64,000 nt of DNA from Rickettsia akari str. Hartford (GCF_000018205.1 NC_009881.1:1116001-1180000), one strand, 5' to 3'. Positions 30,993 to 40,359 are shown, numbered from the stretch's first letter. A program made the numbers and translations. The notes: generated by a model not told the origin, from the letters alone.

Positions 30993-31784
30993 ATGACCAT
31001 AAAAATCCACACGGAACAAGATTTCATAAAGATGCGGCGAGCTGGAAAATTAGCTGCAGAGACGCTTGATTTTATTACTGGTTACGTAAAACCGAACGTC
31101 ACTACTAATAGTTTAAATAACCTTTGTCATAATTTTATTACTTCTCATAATGCGATTCCTGCACCGTTAAATTATAAAGGCTTTCCGAAATCGATTTGTA
31201 CTTCTATAAATCATGTGGTTTGTCACGGCATTCCAAACGATAAACCATTAAAAAACGGTGATATAGTAAATATTGATGTTACAGTAATTTTAGACGGTTG
31301 GTACGGTGATACTAGCCGTATGTATTATGTCGGTGACGTAGCAATTAAGCCAAAGCGTCTTATTCAAATAACTTATGATGCAATGATGAAAGGGATTGAA
31401 GTAGTTAGACCTGGTGCTAAAATCGGTGATATCGGACATGCGATTCAAAGCTATGCCGAGAAACATAATTATTCTGTGGTTAGAGATTATACGGGTCACG
31501 GTATCGGAAGAGTTTTTCATGACGAGCCGTCAATATTAAATTACGGCCGCAGCGGCACAGGTCTAACGTTAGAAGAAGGGATGTTTTTCACCATTGAACC
31601 TATGATAAATGCTGGTCATTATGACACTATATTAAGTAAACTAGATGGATGGACGGTTACTACGCGTGATAAATCATTATCGGCTCAATTTGAACATACT
31701 ATAGGTGTGACTAAAAATGGCTTTGAAATATTTACGTTATCACCTAAAAAACTTGATTATCCTCCGTACGAAATTGTAATATAA
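30993..31784 (+). CDS. map: Methionine aminopeptidase, type I
   Basis: A cytosolic enzyme removing the initiator Met after deformylation. From Met at 30993 (MTIKIHTEQDFIKMRRAGKL) it is 263 aa; an upstream Met at 30981 would add four residues. Metal ligands are visible: the two Asp of NIDVTVILDGWYGDTSRMY, His in YTGHGIGRVFHDEP, Glu in FFTIEPMI and Glu in AQFEHTIGVT. His in NHVVCHGIPND is the substrate-contacting residue. Complete and typical. It is a single gene, divergent from ftsK. Confidence 0.96.
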   Translation: MTIKIHTEQDFIKMRRAGKLAAETLDFITGYVKPNVTTNSLNNLCHNFITSHNAIPAPLNYKGFPKSICTSINHVVCHGIPNDKPLKNGDIVNIDVTVILDGWYGDTSRMYYVGDVAIKPKRLIQITYDAMMKGIEVVRPGAKIGDIGHAIQSYAEKHNYSVVRDYTGHGIGRVFHDEPSILNYGRSGTGLTLEEGMFFTIEPMINAGHYDTILSKLDGWTVTTRDKSLSAQFEHTIGVTKNGFEIFTLSPKKLDYPPYEIVI

Positions 31785-31818
31785 AAAGGTACAAGTTGAT
31801 TGTATGGTTTAGTCGTTT

Positions 31819-31938
31819 CGTCATTGCGAAAAAAATTACGAAGTAATGTGACGAAGCAATCCAGTAAAAAATTCTGATTTACAGAATTTTTTTAATTATT
31901 TTCTAGATTGCAATGTCGCTTCTCTCCTCGCAATGACG
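31819..31938. repeat. Nested inverted repeat, 115-nt family
   Basis: The left arm CGTCATTGCGAAAAAAATTA with GACGAAGCAATCCAG faces CTAGATTGCAATGTCGC and CTCCTCGCAATGACGG. The core is AAAATTCTGATTTACAG followed by AATTTTTTT. An outer part (ATCCATGCAACAAATCCCTG..GGGATAACATCAG) extends to about 31992. It fills the gap between map and the radC remnant. Confidence 0.85.
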
Positions 31939-32026
31939 GTGCGGGTATCCATGCAACAAATCCCTGCCTCCACGGGGATAACATCAGCAACATTTTTGTT
32001 ATTTATAATTTGAATAAACATAAAGA

Positions 32027-32890
32027 ATGTTAGAAAATAATTTGATAGAATTCGTTAATAAACATATTTCCAAACCAGCTTATAGAAAGAAATTTAAAGG
32101 AGATACAGCACGCAGCACAGCAGCGTATACTATAGTACTTGAGGATGCAAGTACCGGTTCCACGTCTACATTACATCTAGAATCACAGTTTGTAAAGATG
32201 TCTAATGATGAAATAGATACGCCGCATTATATAGGTCACCGTAAAAGAGTAAAAGAACGCTTCGTGGCCGCTGGAGCAGAACATTTTTCCGATTACGCAT
32301 TACTTGTAGTAATGTTATTTACGACTATCCATCGGAAAGACGTAAAACCTCTTGCTAAAAAATTACTTGATCATTTTGATATTACGAATTTAATTAACCT
32401 TGATAAGGAAAGGCTACTTAGTATTAAAGGCACCAATGAAAATTTATATATTAATTTTGCTCTAATACGTGAGCTGATAAATAGAGTATTGAAACAAAAA
32501 ATAATAAATAAAAATATTATTGCTGCTTGAAGTTCTTTGATTGATTATTTAAAGGTTAATATAGGTAACATGCGACTCGCGCAATTTCATATATTATTTT
32601 TGAATAAGAAAAATATTTTAATTACCGATGAGGTTTTAAGTCAAAGCACTATAGACCAAGCTGCGGTATATCCACGTGCGATAATTAAACGAGCTTTATT
32701 TACAAGAAGCAAGCAGCCTTATACTTGTGCATAATCATCAAAGCGGTAGCCCTAAACCTTCAAAAGCCAACATTCATATGACAAATAAGCTAGTAGAGAA
32801 ATGCCAAACCGTAAAAATATTATGGTACATGATCACGTCATTATAAGTAATAACAAATATTATAGTTTTAAATCTAATATGTTACTATGA
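32027..32890 (+). pseudogene. radC: RadC-family protein, decayed, carrying an in-frame palindromic element
   Basis: The frame 32027-32530 begins MLENNLIEFVNKHISKP, carries a palindromic-element peptide (residues about 18-58), then continues with the RadC helix-hairpin-helix part (HRKRVKERFVAAGAEHFSDY, LSIKGTNE). After a stop at 32530 the JAB-like metalloprotease part is seen: [20 protein letters not shown], then after a frameshift [19 protein letters not shown], where HNHxSG is the metal site. The end KYYSFKSNMLL stops at 32888-32890, overlapping the wecA ATG as ATGA. Several lesions make it non-functional. RadC proteins (DUF2466) are linked loosely to recombination; their role is unsettled. 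Confidence 0.85.
32078..32200 (+). repeat. Rickettsia palindromic element, RPE-1 type, inside radC
   Basis: The encoded peptide AYRKKFKGDTARSTAAYT .. EDASTGSTST .. SQFVKMSND is homologous, residue by residue, to a segment in the uracil-DNA glycosylase gene (59631-59759, minus strand). Both share FKGDT, AYT, GST and the ending KMSND/KLSND. RadC homologues outside Rickettsia lack this segment. RPE-1 insertions that keep the host frame open are established knowledge for the genus. Confidence 0.88.
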
Positions 32891-33870
32891 ATATAAATAG
32901 CTATAGCACATTATTTATTTTTTCTTTTATAGCCACCGCTATATTAACATATATATTAACTAAATATCTTACTGCAATCGGTTTAGTTGATGTACCTAGT
33001 AGTCGTCGCTCTCATGATAAGATAACACCGCGCGGCGGCGGTCTCGCTATTGTCATTGTCGTAATGATTGCTTTGAGCGGGTTTGAATATATAATGAGCA
33101 ATAACCTTGCTAATTCAATAAAAATATTACCGTTATTATTGATCATTGCATCGATTTCCTTTTTAGATGACTTAAAAGCTGTACCTATTCTAATTCGTTT
33201 AATAGTCCACTTAATTTGTGCAGCTTTTGCTATTTTTCTTTTTTCGCAGCTAAACTCTGTACATATACTAATATATTCTATTTTAGTTATAGCTTTAAGC
33301 GGTTTTATTAATATATATAATTTTATGGATGGTATAGACGGTATGAGTTGTGTCGAATCTATCCATCTATCTAGCACTATGCTTATATTATGTTTTTTAC
33401 AATTTTCGATTATTGATAACCCATATTTTATAGCTAGTGTAAATGTTATTATTCTTGGTTGTTCTTGTGGTTTTTTAATATTTAATTGGCATCCGGCAAA
33501 AATATTTTTAGGCGACGTAGGAAGTATTAGCCTTGGATTCTTAACTGGTCTTTGTTTGGTCCTGCTTGCTCTTACAAATACTAATTTATTTATAGCTTGT
33601 GTTATTGCTAGTTTATATTACATTACCGATGCCGTACTAACCATATTAATTCGACTACTCAATAAAGAAAAAATTTGGCAGCCTCATCTAAAGCATTTTT
33701 TTCAAAAAGCAGTAAAAAAAGGTAAGTCTCATAAACAAGTAGTATCGATTATAGCAGTTTGTAATATATTTTTAATGATCATATCAGTTACATCTTTACA
33801 TTTTCCTGTAATATCTATAATACTTGCTGTAGCCGTCATAACTTTAACAGTGCAAAGTTTATTAAAATGA
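32887..33870 (+). CDS. WecA/MraY-family glycosyl-1-phosphate transferase
   Basis: A 327-aa polytopic membrane enzyme with about ten hydrophobic helices. It links a sugar-1-phosphate (often GlcNAc) to undecaprenyl phosphate and so starts O-antigen or other glycan synthesis. Motifs: DVPSSRRSHDKITPRGGGLA (cytoplasmic loop 1), SISFLDDLKAVP (the DDxx Mg2+/catalytic aspartates), NIYNFMDGIDGM (N-x-x-N-x-x-DG), and FLGDVGSISLGFLTGL. The third cytoplasmic loop has QPHLKHFFQKAVKKGKSH in place of the histidine-rich HIHH motif, so the sugar specificity is open. The start overlaps the end of radC (ATGA) and its stop overlaps dciA (ATGA). Confidence 0.88.
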   Translation: MNINSYSTLFIFSFIATAILTYILTKYLTAIGLVDVPSSRRSHDKITPRGGGLAIVIVVMIALSGFEYIMSNNLANSIKILPLLLIIASISFLDDLKAVPILIRLIVHLICAAFAIFLFSQLNSVHILIYSILVIALSGFINIYNFMDGIDGMSCVESIHLSSTMLILCFLQFSIIDNPYFIASVNVIILGCSCGFLIFNWHPAKIFLGDVGSISLGFLTGLCLVLLALTNTNLFIACVIASLYYITDAVLTILIRLLNKEKIWQPHLKHFFQKAVKKGKSHKQVVSIIAVCNIFLMIISVTSLHFPVISIILAVAVITLTVQSLLK

Positions 33871-34193
33871 AGCTAATTAAAGAAGATATTGATAAAATAG
33901 TTAGACGTATATTCGCCAAACAACATCCATTGCTTCCTGCAATCATGATTAACTGGAATAAAATAGTCGGGTTTAACTTCAGCAATAAAGCGTTACCTTT
34001 AAAAATCACCACCTATACTTATAAAAAACAAAAGATTAATACACTGTTTATACAAGCGGAAGATAATACCATTGCAGCAGAACTACCTTATTATCAAGAT
34101 ATTATTTTAGAACGTATTAAAATTTATTTAGGCTTTGCAGCAATACACAAAATGAATGTAACGTTTTACAAAGAAAAATCTAAGATAGGATGA
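33867..34193 (+). CDS. DciA-like protein (DUF721)
   Basis: A 108-aa small basic protein with the DUF721/DciA pattern: RRIFAKQHPLLPAIMINWNK and IVGFNFSNKALPLKI, followed by a strand region (KINTLFIQAEDNTIAAELPY). DciA loads or helps the replicative helicase DnaB in bacteria without DnaC. It is translationally coupled to the wecA-like gene by an ATGA overlap. No promoter is needed between them. Confidence 0.75.
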   Translation: MKLIKEDIDKIVRRIFAKQHPLLPAIMINWNKIVGFNFSNKALPLKITTYTYKKQKINTLFIQAEDNTIAAELPYYQDIILERIKIYLGFAAIHKMNVTFYKEKSKIG

Positions 34194-34234
34194 CGCTTTA
34201 TACTATTCTTGCAAGCCATGGTGTTGTTTGAATG

Positions 34235-34530
34235 AGATCGATTTTTTTAGTTGTCATACCTGCGACTTAAGCGCGGTATCCAGATTAAAATGCTAAAATT
34301 ACTAGCATTTTAAGTTATATTTTTGAACCACGTGGTATAGTACCAGACAGTTTTTGTTCTATGTCATTCCCGCGTAGGCATTGTTGCGTGGACCTGCTTT
34401 TCCTTCATTGAGAGAAAAATTACGTAGTAATTCGACGAAGCAATCTAGTAAAAAATTCTGATTTACAGAATTTTTTTATTATTTTTGCTGGATTGCAACG
34501 TCGCTTTGCTCCTCACAATGACGATTTGGT
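34235..34530. repeat. Compound of palindromic repeats, including a 115-nt family copy at 34401-34523
   Basis: The left part (TTGTCATACCTGCGACTTAA, a TGCTAAAATTACTAGCA core, ACCACGTGGTATAGTACCAG) is a decayed TGTCAT-type element. The right part is a full 115-nt copy: TTCATTGAGAGAAAAATTAC, GACGAAGCAATCTAG, core AAAATTCTGATTTACAG, TGCTGGATTGCAACGTCGC, CCTCACAATGACG. It occupies nearly the whole 435-bp gap between dciA and adr1. No gene is visible. Confidence 0.8.
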
Positions 34531-34560
34531 ATCCATACAAGCAAAAAGAACAGCAATAAA

Positions 34561-34595
34561 AAAAGGAGCCTTTAATATTAAAGGCTCCTTTTTCG
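34561..34595. terminator. Perfect-palindrome intrinsic terminator downstream of adr1
   Basis: AAAAGGAGCCTTTAAT and ATTAAAGGCTCCTTTT form an uninterrupted palindrome with no spacer, flanked by A and T runs. It lies 34 nt after the adr1 stop on the minus strand. It would also stop transcription coming from dciA. Confidence 0.88.
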
Positions 34596-34628
34596 TGTTA
34601 ATAACTTGTAAAAAGATTTGAGATCTAA

Positions 34629-35462
34629 TTACATATCAAATCTTAATCCTGCCATTAAGTTATTACCTTTATAACGGGTTCCAGTAAATTTAACATTATT
34701 TCCGGCAATACTTTTAACATTAGCTTTTGATTTACCGTAATCTGTCCAGCTATAAACAAGTTCTGCCTTCACACCTTGTGCTACCTCAAATGAAGCGCCT
34801 AAAGATAATTGATAAGCAAAGTTAGTTTTGTTTTTAGTGGTTCCTGAAAAATTAGTACTACTAATAACATTATTATTAGCAACAACCTTAGTTGAAATAT
34901 TTACTTTTTCCTTTACTAATGCAGCACCGACACCTGCTCCTGCAAACACTTTAAACATACTTACATCAATAAAGTCTGCATAACCGTTAAGTAATACACT
35001 TACAATAGTAGGTTTATGTTTTACTGATACTGTAGTAGCAGTGGTAGTACCACCAGGGCGGCCACTTGTAAGCACACATCCTGGAATTACAACACCATTA
35101 ACAATAAGCTGTCCACCTGCTGAAACAACTGATGCTGCAGTTGCAGACTTTTTCATGTGGTTATTTGTTACCATTCCAATTGTAAAATCAGTTCTCAAAT
35201 TATCCATGATATAATAACCTGCTCCAATATTACCGGTAAAACCTGTATTGGATTTTAACTTAACACTGCTATTTGAAAGTTTTGTTTTATCAAAAACCAC
35301 GCCGCCAGCACTAAGTTTTAAATACCATTGATTTTCCATAGATGATGACATCGACGAACTAGTAGATGAACCTACAGAAGAACTCATATCACAATCAGCG
35401 AATGAAAGACCAGAAGTTAAAAGTGCTGTGCTTGCAGCTGCTATTACAAGTAATTTTTTCAT
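34629..35462 (-). CDS. adr1: Outer membrane beta-barrel adhesin, Adr1-like
   Basis: A 277-aa OmpW/porin-like small barrel. The signal peptide is MKKLLVIAAASTALLTSGLSFA. A Ser/Met-rich stretch (residues 26-43, SSSVGSSTSSSMSSS) follows before WYLKLSAGGVVFDKTKLSN. Alternating hydrophobic strands then run to the terminal GNNLMAGLRFDM, whose last Met replaces the usual Phe. It forms a tandem pair with the next gene upstream. In known genomes the pair is adr1/adr2, whose products bind host vitronectin. I assign adr1 by order (farther from fdxA), so the number may be wrong. The Ser-rich insert and the GGTTTATTVSV loop are the likely exposed variable parts. Confidence 0.75.
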   Translation of the reverse strand: MKKLLVIAAASTALLTSGLSFADCDMSSSVGSSTSSSMSSSMENQWYLKLSAGGVVFDKTKLSNSSVKLKSNTGFTGNIGAGYYIMDNLRTDFTIGMVTNNHMKKSATAASVVSAGGQLIVNGVVIPGCVLTSGRPGGTTTATTVSVKHKPTIVSVLLNGYADFIDVSMFKVFAGAGVGAALVKEKVNISTKVVANNNVISSTNFSGTTKNKTNFAYQLSLGASFEVAQGVKAELVYSWTDYGKSKANVKSIAGNNVKFTGTRYKGNNLMAGLRFDM

Positions 35463-35574
35463 ATTGTTAAATTTTCCATTTAAATTTTATTAGTTGTTAG
35501 TAAAAACGATATTAGACAATAATTTTTATCTAAACTCGATAAAAAATAATTTTAAGTAACATTTCTAAGCCGCA

Positions 35575-35665
35575 GCTTAACATCACTCCATTGCTTGACC
35601 AGAGAGTCTAGTCTTTTTGTGTACTACTAGAGACCGTAGCCAAGCCACGATATGACATTGGTCTA
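35575..35665. repeat. Palindromic repeat between adr2 and adr1
   Basis: GCTTGACCAGAGAGTCTAGTCTT and ACTAGAGACCGTAGCCAAGC are roughly complementary, and ACGATATGACATTGG matches the end of the TGTCAT..TGACA type (compare CACGGGATGACAC at 51677). It is decayed. It occupies the middle of the 234-bp gap. Confidence 0.55.
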
Positions 35666-35696
35666 TTACCTAAAACTATTAATATATTCTTGTTAA

Positions 35697-36380
35697 TTAT
35701 ATATCAAATCTTATACCAGCCGTTAAGTTGTGACTTTGATAACGCATGCCACCGGTTAGTACACTTGTTCCTTGGTAAATTACATTCTTACTTTTTGTTC
35801 TACCGTCATATATCCAGCTATAAGCTAGCTCTGCTTTAACACCGTCGGCAATTTGTGCAGAAGTACCTAAAGTTAGCCTGTAAGAGATATTAGTTCTGTT
35901 TTTAGTGTTAGATGAAAGACCTGTTATACCATTATATGTAATTTTCTCTTTAACTAATGCAGGACCAACACCGGCACCGGCAAAAACATCAAACAGATCA
36001 AAATTAGTTAAATCTACATAACCGTTAATAAGTAAACGTGTAATAGTAGGTTTATGGCTCACTGAAACGTTAGTACCGGTAAAAGGTGCATGAGTTGCAG
36101 ATCCGGATGCCTTCAACTTTCCACCTATTATAGTACCTAATGTTAAATCGGCTCTAAAATTTTCAAAAATATAATAACCTATACCTAAATCAACCGGAAC
36201 AGTCGTATTAGATTTTAATTTAACACTGGTTGCCTTATCTTGTTCTTTATTAAACATTGCTGCACCGGCATCCACTCTTAAATACCACTCATTACCCATG
36301 TCATCGGCAAATGATATACTAGAAGATAAAATTGTTGCACTTGTAGTAGCTATTAAAAGTAACTTTTTCATGGTTAGCAC
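35697..36380 (-). CDS. adr2: Outer membrane beta-barrel adhesin, Adr2-like
   Basis: The frame from 36380 gives 227 aa, but Met4 (36371, MKKLLLIATTSATILSSSISFA) starts a better signal peptide and matches the paralogue. The mature barrel begins MGNEWYLRVDAGAAMFNKEQ and ends SHNLTAGIRFDI. It is paralogous to the adjacent adr1-like gene throughout (WYL-R/K, VKLKSNT, GYYI-F/M, VFAGAGVG-ALVKEK). Adr2 of R. conorii binds vitronectin and gives serum resistance in published work. The assignment by gene order is inferred. The upstream 140 bp before fdxA is AT-rich and should hold the promoter. Confidence 0.78.
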   Translation of the reverse strand: MLTMKKLLLIATTSATILSSSISFADDMGNEWYLRVDAGAAMFNKEQDKATSVKLKSNTTVPVDLGIGYYIFENFRADLTLGTIIGGKLKASGSATHAPFTGTNVSVSHKPTITRLLINGYVDLTNFDLFDVFAGAGVGPALVKEKITYNGITGLSSNTKNRTNISYRLTLGTSAQIADGVKAELAYSWIYDGRTKSKNVIYQGTSVLTGGMRYQSHNLTAGIRFDI

Positions 36381-36519
36381 CTCAAATTAACTAATTAAAC
36401 ATTATCTATTAATGGCATAATATATAACATATCATATTTTTTAGTTCTATATTTAATCTGTAATTAGATTCATATAATAAAGCTTTTATCAAGTCTTGTG
36501 ACAAAATAAACACATGTAT

Positions 36520-36849
36520 TTAATTCATATTATTTATATATTTATTAAACTTATTTTTCTCATCTTTAAATTTATCAGCATCAGGCAAGGCAGGCTTGTT
36601 CTTGGTAATATTTTTCCATCCTTTATTTTCTATAAAATCTTTTGCACGTTCTACCCATTCTATTAACTCCGGTGATTCAGGTTTGATAGCATCTATAGGA
36701 CAATCAGGCACACATACACCGCAATCTATACATTCATCAGGATTGATAACGAGCATAAATTCACCTTCGTAGAAACAATCTACAGGACATACTTCAACAC
36801 AATCGGTATATTTACATTTTACACATTCATCGGTTACAACATAAGTCAT
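36520..36849 (-). CDS. fdxA: 7Fe ferredoxin (3Fe-4S/4Fe-4S)
   Basis: A 109-aa electron carrier. Cys9, Cys12, Cys17 and Cys21 ([14 protein letters not shown]) and Cys40, Cys43, Cys46 and Cys50 ([12 protein letters not shown]) give two clusters. The spacing in the first motif, C-x2-C-x4-C-x3-CP, fits the Azotobacter ferredoxin I type, which binds a 3Fe-4S plus a 4Fe-4S cluster. The acidic and lysine-rich tail ([15 protein letters not shown]) is usual in alphaproteobacteria. It lies 4 nt downstream of ccmC and is probably co-transcribed with it. Confidence 0.93.
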   Translation of the reverse strand: MTYVVTDECVKCKYTDCVEVCPVDCFYEGEFMLVINPDECIDCGVCVPDCPIDAIKPESPELIEWVERAKDFIENKGWKNITKNKPALPDADKFKDEKNKFNKYINNMN

Positions 36850-36853
36850 TTTG

Positions 36854-37546
36854 TTATCTGTTTTTGATTTTATCGATTAATATAGAAGTTCTTAAAAGTA
36901 ATACTAATAGAAAATATAATATAAAACTGATAAACATGATAATTAAAGGCTTTAGCATTGAAGAGTGAATAGTTGGACTCCCTAGCCTTAAAACACTAGC
37001 AGGCTGATGTAGGCTATACCAAATATTTACCGAAAATTTTACTATCGGTATATTGATCAGTCCGATAAGAGCAATAATAGAAGCAGGATTTTGTGCTTTT
37101 CTTATATTATCCGCACTATTCACTATGATAATATAGCTTAGATATAACAAAAATAATATGAGCATAGAAGTAAGCCTTGCATCCCAAGCCCACCATGTAC
37201 CCCATATAGGCTTTCCCCATAAAGCACCTGTTATTAAGCTAATCAAAGTAAAAATAGCCCCAACGTAACTAGATGCTACAGCTAACAAATAGCTGATAGT
37301 AGTTTTCCATACTAGATAACTAAAGCTGCATGCTGCCATGAACACATAAATACCAAGTGCCATCCAAGAAGCAGGTACGTGAACATACATAATGCGTATA
37401 AACTCACCTTGTTGATAATCTATCGGCGAAACTATGAGGGCTAAATAAAGACCTATAATCATCATTACAAGAGTAGATATAGCTAACACATGTATTATAA
37501 CCTTTGATAATTTATTAAAATAATAAGGTGTTAATAGTTTTAGCAT
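36854..37546 (-). CDS. ccmC: Cytochrome c maturation haem-handling protein CcmC
   Basis: A 230-aa inner-membrane protein with six hydrophobic segments. It carries the tryptophan-rich WGTWWAWD motif (115-122) flanked by His in [10 protein letters not shown] (His56) and in [12 protein letters not shown], the two axial haem ligands used when CcmC loads haem on Ccm[18 protein letters not shown] follows as expected. This is the normal length. Other ccm genes are not in the window; rickettsial ccm genes are scattered. It leads ccmC-fdxA. Confidence 0.94.
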   Translation of the reverse strand: MLKLLTPYYFNKLSKVIIHVLAISTLVMMIIGLYLALIVSPIDYQQGEFIRIMYVHVPASWMALGIYVFMAACSFSYLVWKTTISYLLAVASSYVGAIFTLISLITGALWGKPIWGTWWAWDARLTSMLILFLLYLSYIIIVNSADNIRKAQNPASIIALIGLINIPIVKFSVNIWYSLHQPASVLRLGSPTIHSSMLKPLIIMFISFILYFLLVLLLRTSILIDKIKNR

Positions 37547-37608
37547 ATTTTCTTACTTCTTTATGTCATTCTTGCAGAAGGCTTGCGTGTATGGATAGAT
37601 TTTTCATT

Positions 37609-37712
37609 TGTCATCCCGCAACTTGATCGCGGGATCTAACTAAAAATACTAAGATTTATTAGTATTTTTAAGTTATTTTTATGGATACCATGGTCAAGTC
37701 ACGGTATGACAT
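37609..37712. repeat. Inverted repeat between tadA and ccmC
   Basis: TGTCATCCCGCAACTTGATC with GCGGGATC is answered by ATGGATACCATGGTCAAGTC and ACGGTATGACA. The core AAAATACTAAGATTTATTAG..TATTTTTA is palindromic. Its left arm shares CCCGCAACTTGATC with the repeat at 1399. Confidence 0.8.
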
Positions 37713-37754
37713 CGAGCATACTTGATAATCCACGCAAGCAATGCTCTACCATGA

Positions 37755-38234
37755 TTATCGTATCCTCCTAAAAAACTCTTTCATTAATAGCCCAGAATCT
37801 TCAGCAAGAATTCCGCTATATATTTCCGGTCTATGAAAACAAGCACTACTGTTAAAATATCGTAAATTACTTTCAACTGCCCCGTGCTTAGAATCAGAAG
37901 CACCGTAAAACAAACGTTTTAACCTGCTATGAGCTATAGCCGCTGCACACATGGCACAAGGTTCTAAAGTAACGTAAATATCATAATCATTTAAATTTTT
38001 AGAAGATATAAGATTACACACTTCATTAATAGCAATAATTTCAGCATGATAAAGAGCGTTGTTTTTTTCTTCGGTATTATTATGACTATTAATAACGATT
38101 TTTTGATTTAACCTCTCTACCATCACCGCTCCGACCGGAACTTCATTTTTATCAAAAGCGAGCCGTGCTTGTTTTAAAGCTTGCTCCATGAAAAAGTTAT
38201 TGAAACTCATTTCTTTATCTAACAATATATTCAC
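37755..38234 (-). CDS. tadA: tRNA-specific adenosine deaminase TadA
   Basis: Deaminates A34 to inosine in tRNA-Arg(ACG). In the 159-aa frame the zinc site is HAE at 63-65 (catalytic Glu65) and PCAMC (Cys93, Cys96). The surrounding EVPVGAVMV and [20 protein letters not shown] are family hallmarks. The frame's first Met overlaps fieF by 20 bp; Met9 (38210, [15 protein letters not shown]) is the more likely start. It lies downstream of, and is coupled to, fieF. Confidence 0.92.
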   Translation of the reverse strand: MNILLDKEMSFNNFFMEQALKQARLAFDKNEVPVGAVMVERLNQKIVINSHNNTEEKNNALYHAEIIAINEVCNLISSKNLNDYDIYVTLEPCAMCAAAIAHSRLKRLFYGASDSKHGAVESNLRYFNSSACFHRPEIYSGILAEDSGLLMKEFFRRIR

Positions 38235-39135
38235 GATAATTTACGTGTTCTTCGACTCCAAAAGGATCTTGGTGGATAATTATTTCAGCTTCCGGAAATT
38301 CCTGCAATATTTCACAAACAATCTCATCGCTAATTTTATGAGCATTATACAGTGACATATTGCCATCCATTTCCAAATGGAACTGAATAAAAGCTTTTTG
38401 ACCGGCATATCTAGTTTTCATTTCGTGCATACCTTTTACCACTAAATGGTTATTAACTATCGAGATAATTTTTTGTCTATCTTGTTCAGGTAATTCGTGA
38501 TCAACTAAATTTTTCAATGCCTTTTTAAATAAAGAATAAGACGAGTGAAATATATACAACGAAATAATTACTCCAAATAATGGATCAACAAACCAAAAGT
38601 AATCACTTAAATTTATAGAGATAATTACTATAACATTAGTAAGAAAGTCTGTAAAATAATGGAGCTTATCGGCTTTTACTATCTCAGAGCCTGTTTTGTT
38701 AATTACATAGGTTTGGTAAAGTACTAAAATAACCGTCAAAAATATACATACATACATTACAGTAGTACCGTCGCTAATATTCTCCGGTTTTGCTTTTTCA
38801 AATAAAAATTTAACTGAAGCAAAGCATACAAAAAAAGCAGAAGCAAAGAAAAATATCGATTGAGAAAAAATTGTCAAATCCTGCATTTTTTCATGCCCAA
38901 AGCGATGATGATGATCGGGCGGTTGCATGGCAAATCTCAAAGCTATTAAGTTAATAAAGGAAGAAGTTACATCAAGCATTGAATCAATTAAAGAAGCAAG
39001 AATTGATTGCGAATCGGTAACAACCCAAGCGTATAATTTTATACTTAAAATAATTAATGCTGTAGTAACCGATAAATAAGATGCTGATTTTATTAACCGA
39101 TTACGGCTATTAGTATCCATGACAAATCTTTGCAA
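38215..39135 (-). CDS. Cation diffusion facilitator (FieF-like)
   Basis: A 306-aa CDF transporter that exports divalent metals (Fe, Zn or similar) against protons. It has six membrane helices. Metal-site residues appear in [20 protein letters not shown] (helix 2, D-x-x-x-D) and [12 protein letters not shown] (helix 5, normally H/D-x-x-x-D). [10 protein letters not shown] is the cytosolic loop typical of FieF/YiiP. The C-terminal domain ([20 protein letters not shown]) binds regulatory metal. Helix 5 has D-x-x-x-N rather than D-x-x-x-D, so metal specificity may differ. It overlaps tadA and faces the 17-kDa gene across about 110 bp. Confidence 0.87.
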   Translation of the reverse strand: MQRFVMDTNSRNRLIKSASYLSVTTALIILSIKLYAWVVTDSQSILASLIDSMLDVTSSFINLIALRFAMQPPDHHHRFGHEKMQDLTIFSQSIFFFASAFFVCFASVKFLFEKAKPENISDGTTVMYVCIFLTVILVLYQTYVINKTGSEIVKADKLHYFTDFLTNVIVIISINLSDYFWFVDPLFGVIISLYIFHSSYSLFKKALKNLVDHELPEQDRQKIISIVNNHLVVKGMHEMKTRYAGQKAFIQFHLEMDGNMSLYNAHKISDEIVCEILQEFPEAEIIIHQDPFGVEEHVNYREYIVR

Positions 39136-39247
39136 TTTAATTTTGTTAGTTTAACAAAGAAAGTATAAAATTCAATGAGTTTTATACTTTACAAAATTCT
39201 AAAAACCATATACTTATTAAATGATATATTAATTTAGAGAGAATTAT

Positions 39248-39727
39248 ATGAAACTATTATCTAAAATTATGATTATAGCTCTTGCAGCTTCTATGGTACA
39301 AGCCTGTAACGGTCCGGGCGGTATGAATAAACAAGGTACAGGAACACTTCTTGGCGGTGCCGGCGGTGCATTACTTGGTTCTCAATTCGGTAAGGGAAAA
39401 GGAAATCTTGTCGGAGTAGGTGTAGGTGCATTACTTGGAGCAGTGCTTGGTGGACAAATAGGTGCAGGTATGGATGAGCAGGATAGAAGACTTGCAGAGC
39501 TCACCTCTCAAAGAGCTTTAGAATCAGCTCCTAGCGGTAGTAACGTAGAGTGGCGTAATACGGATAACGGCAATTACGGTTACGTAACACCTAATAAAAC
39601 TTATAGAAATAGCAATGGTCAGTATTGCCGTGAGTACACTCAAACAGTTGTAATAGGCGGAAAACAACAAAAAGCATACGGTAATGCATGCCGCCAACCT
39701 GACGGACAATGGCAAGTTGTGAACTAA
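39248..39727 (+). CDS. omp: 17-kDa rickettsial surface antigen (lipoprotein)
   Basis: A 159-aa genus-specific lipoprotein used for typing and serology. The signal peptide ends at a lipobox MVQAC with Cys20 as the lipidated residue. A glycine-zipper segment follows ([20 protein letters not shown] and [15 protein letters not shown]). The C-terminal globular part ([42 protein letters not shown]) resembles other surface-antigen or RcnB-type domains. Complete. A GAGAG-type ribosome-binding site stands directly before the ATG. A repeat follows the stop. Confidence 0.97.
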   Translation: MKLLSKIMIIALAASMVQACNGPGGMNKQGTGTLLGGAGGALLGSQFGKGKGNLVGVGVGALLGAVLGGQIGAGMDEQDRRLAELTSQRALESAPSGSNVEWRNTDNGNYGYVTPNKTYRNSNGQYCREYTQTVVIGGKQQKAYGNACRQPDGQWQVVN

Positions 39728-39729
39728 AG

Positions 39730-39861
39730 TGTCATACCGAAAAGTACCATATTTCATTCCCACGCAAGCGGGAATCCAGAAAAACGTGAAATTATCTTGA
39801 GCTTTTAATTTAAGAATTTAGTGTGTTATACTTTTTATCCTGCTTTCGCAGGAATGACATA
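39730..39861. repeat. Palindromic repeat after the 17-kDa gene
   Basis: TTTCATTCCCACGCAAGCGG..GAATCCAG is complemented by ATCCTGCTTTCGCAGGAATGACA. The interior (CTTGAGCTTTTAATTTAAGA..GTGTTATACTTTTT) resembles that of 17970 and 55580. It should work as the transcription end of the antigen gene. Confidence 0.75.
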
Positions 39862-39881
39862 TACAACACGGGAGAGCATTT

Positions 39882-40330
39882 GTGACTTTCATAATAACAA
39901 GTACGGCGTTTAAACATAATGACCGCATTCCTGATAAATTTACTTGTAAAGGACAAAATGTTTCACCGCATCTAGAATGGAATAACGCTCCTTCAAATAC
40001 TAAATCTTTTGCGCTTATCATGGATGACCCGGATGCACCGGTAGACATAGCACCACCGCACGGTATATGGAATCATTGGACAATATATTACTGAGCTTTC
40101 AGAAAGACAAATAGATTAGTAGTATTAAAATTTAAAAATAGCTGGAAAGAAAAAAAATACGCCGATCCTTGTCCACCTGCAGGCAAACCTAATCGTTATT
40201 TTTTTTTAAACTATATGCTCCAAATGATTCTATTGAACTTGACGAGAATGCTAGCAAGCAAAATTTAGTATTAGCGCTGCAAAAGCATTTATTAGCTAAA
40301 ACTGCAATAATCGGTATTTATTCTACGTAA
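39882..40330 (+). pseudogene. YbhB/YbcL (PEBP-like) protein, decayed
   Basis: GTG at 39882 gives VTFIITSTAFKHNDRIPDKF, then NVSPHLEWNNAPSNTKSFAL and IMDDPDAPVDIAPPHGIWNH, ending at a stop at 40092. This is the anion-binding DPDAP..HW region of phosphatidylethanolamine-binding-protein relatives. Further pieces (KNSWKEKKYADPCPPAGKPN, RYFF, LVLALQKHLLAKTAIIGIYS) continue in changing frames to 40330. A deletion and frameshifts make it dead. The family's role in bacteria is unclear. Confidence 0.85.
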
Positions 40331-40359
40331 TGTCATTCCTGCGGAATGCTGCATTAAAC

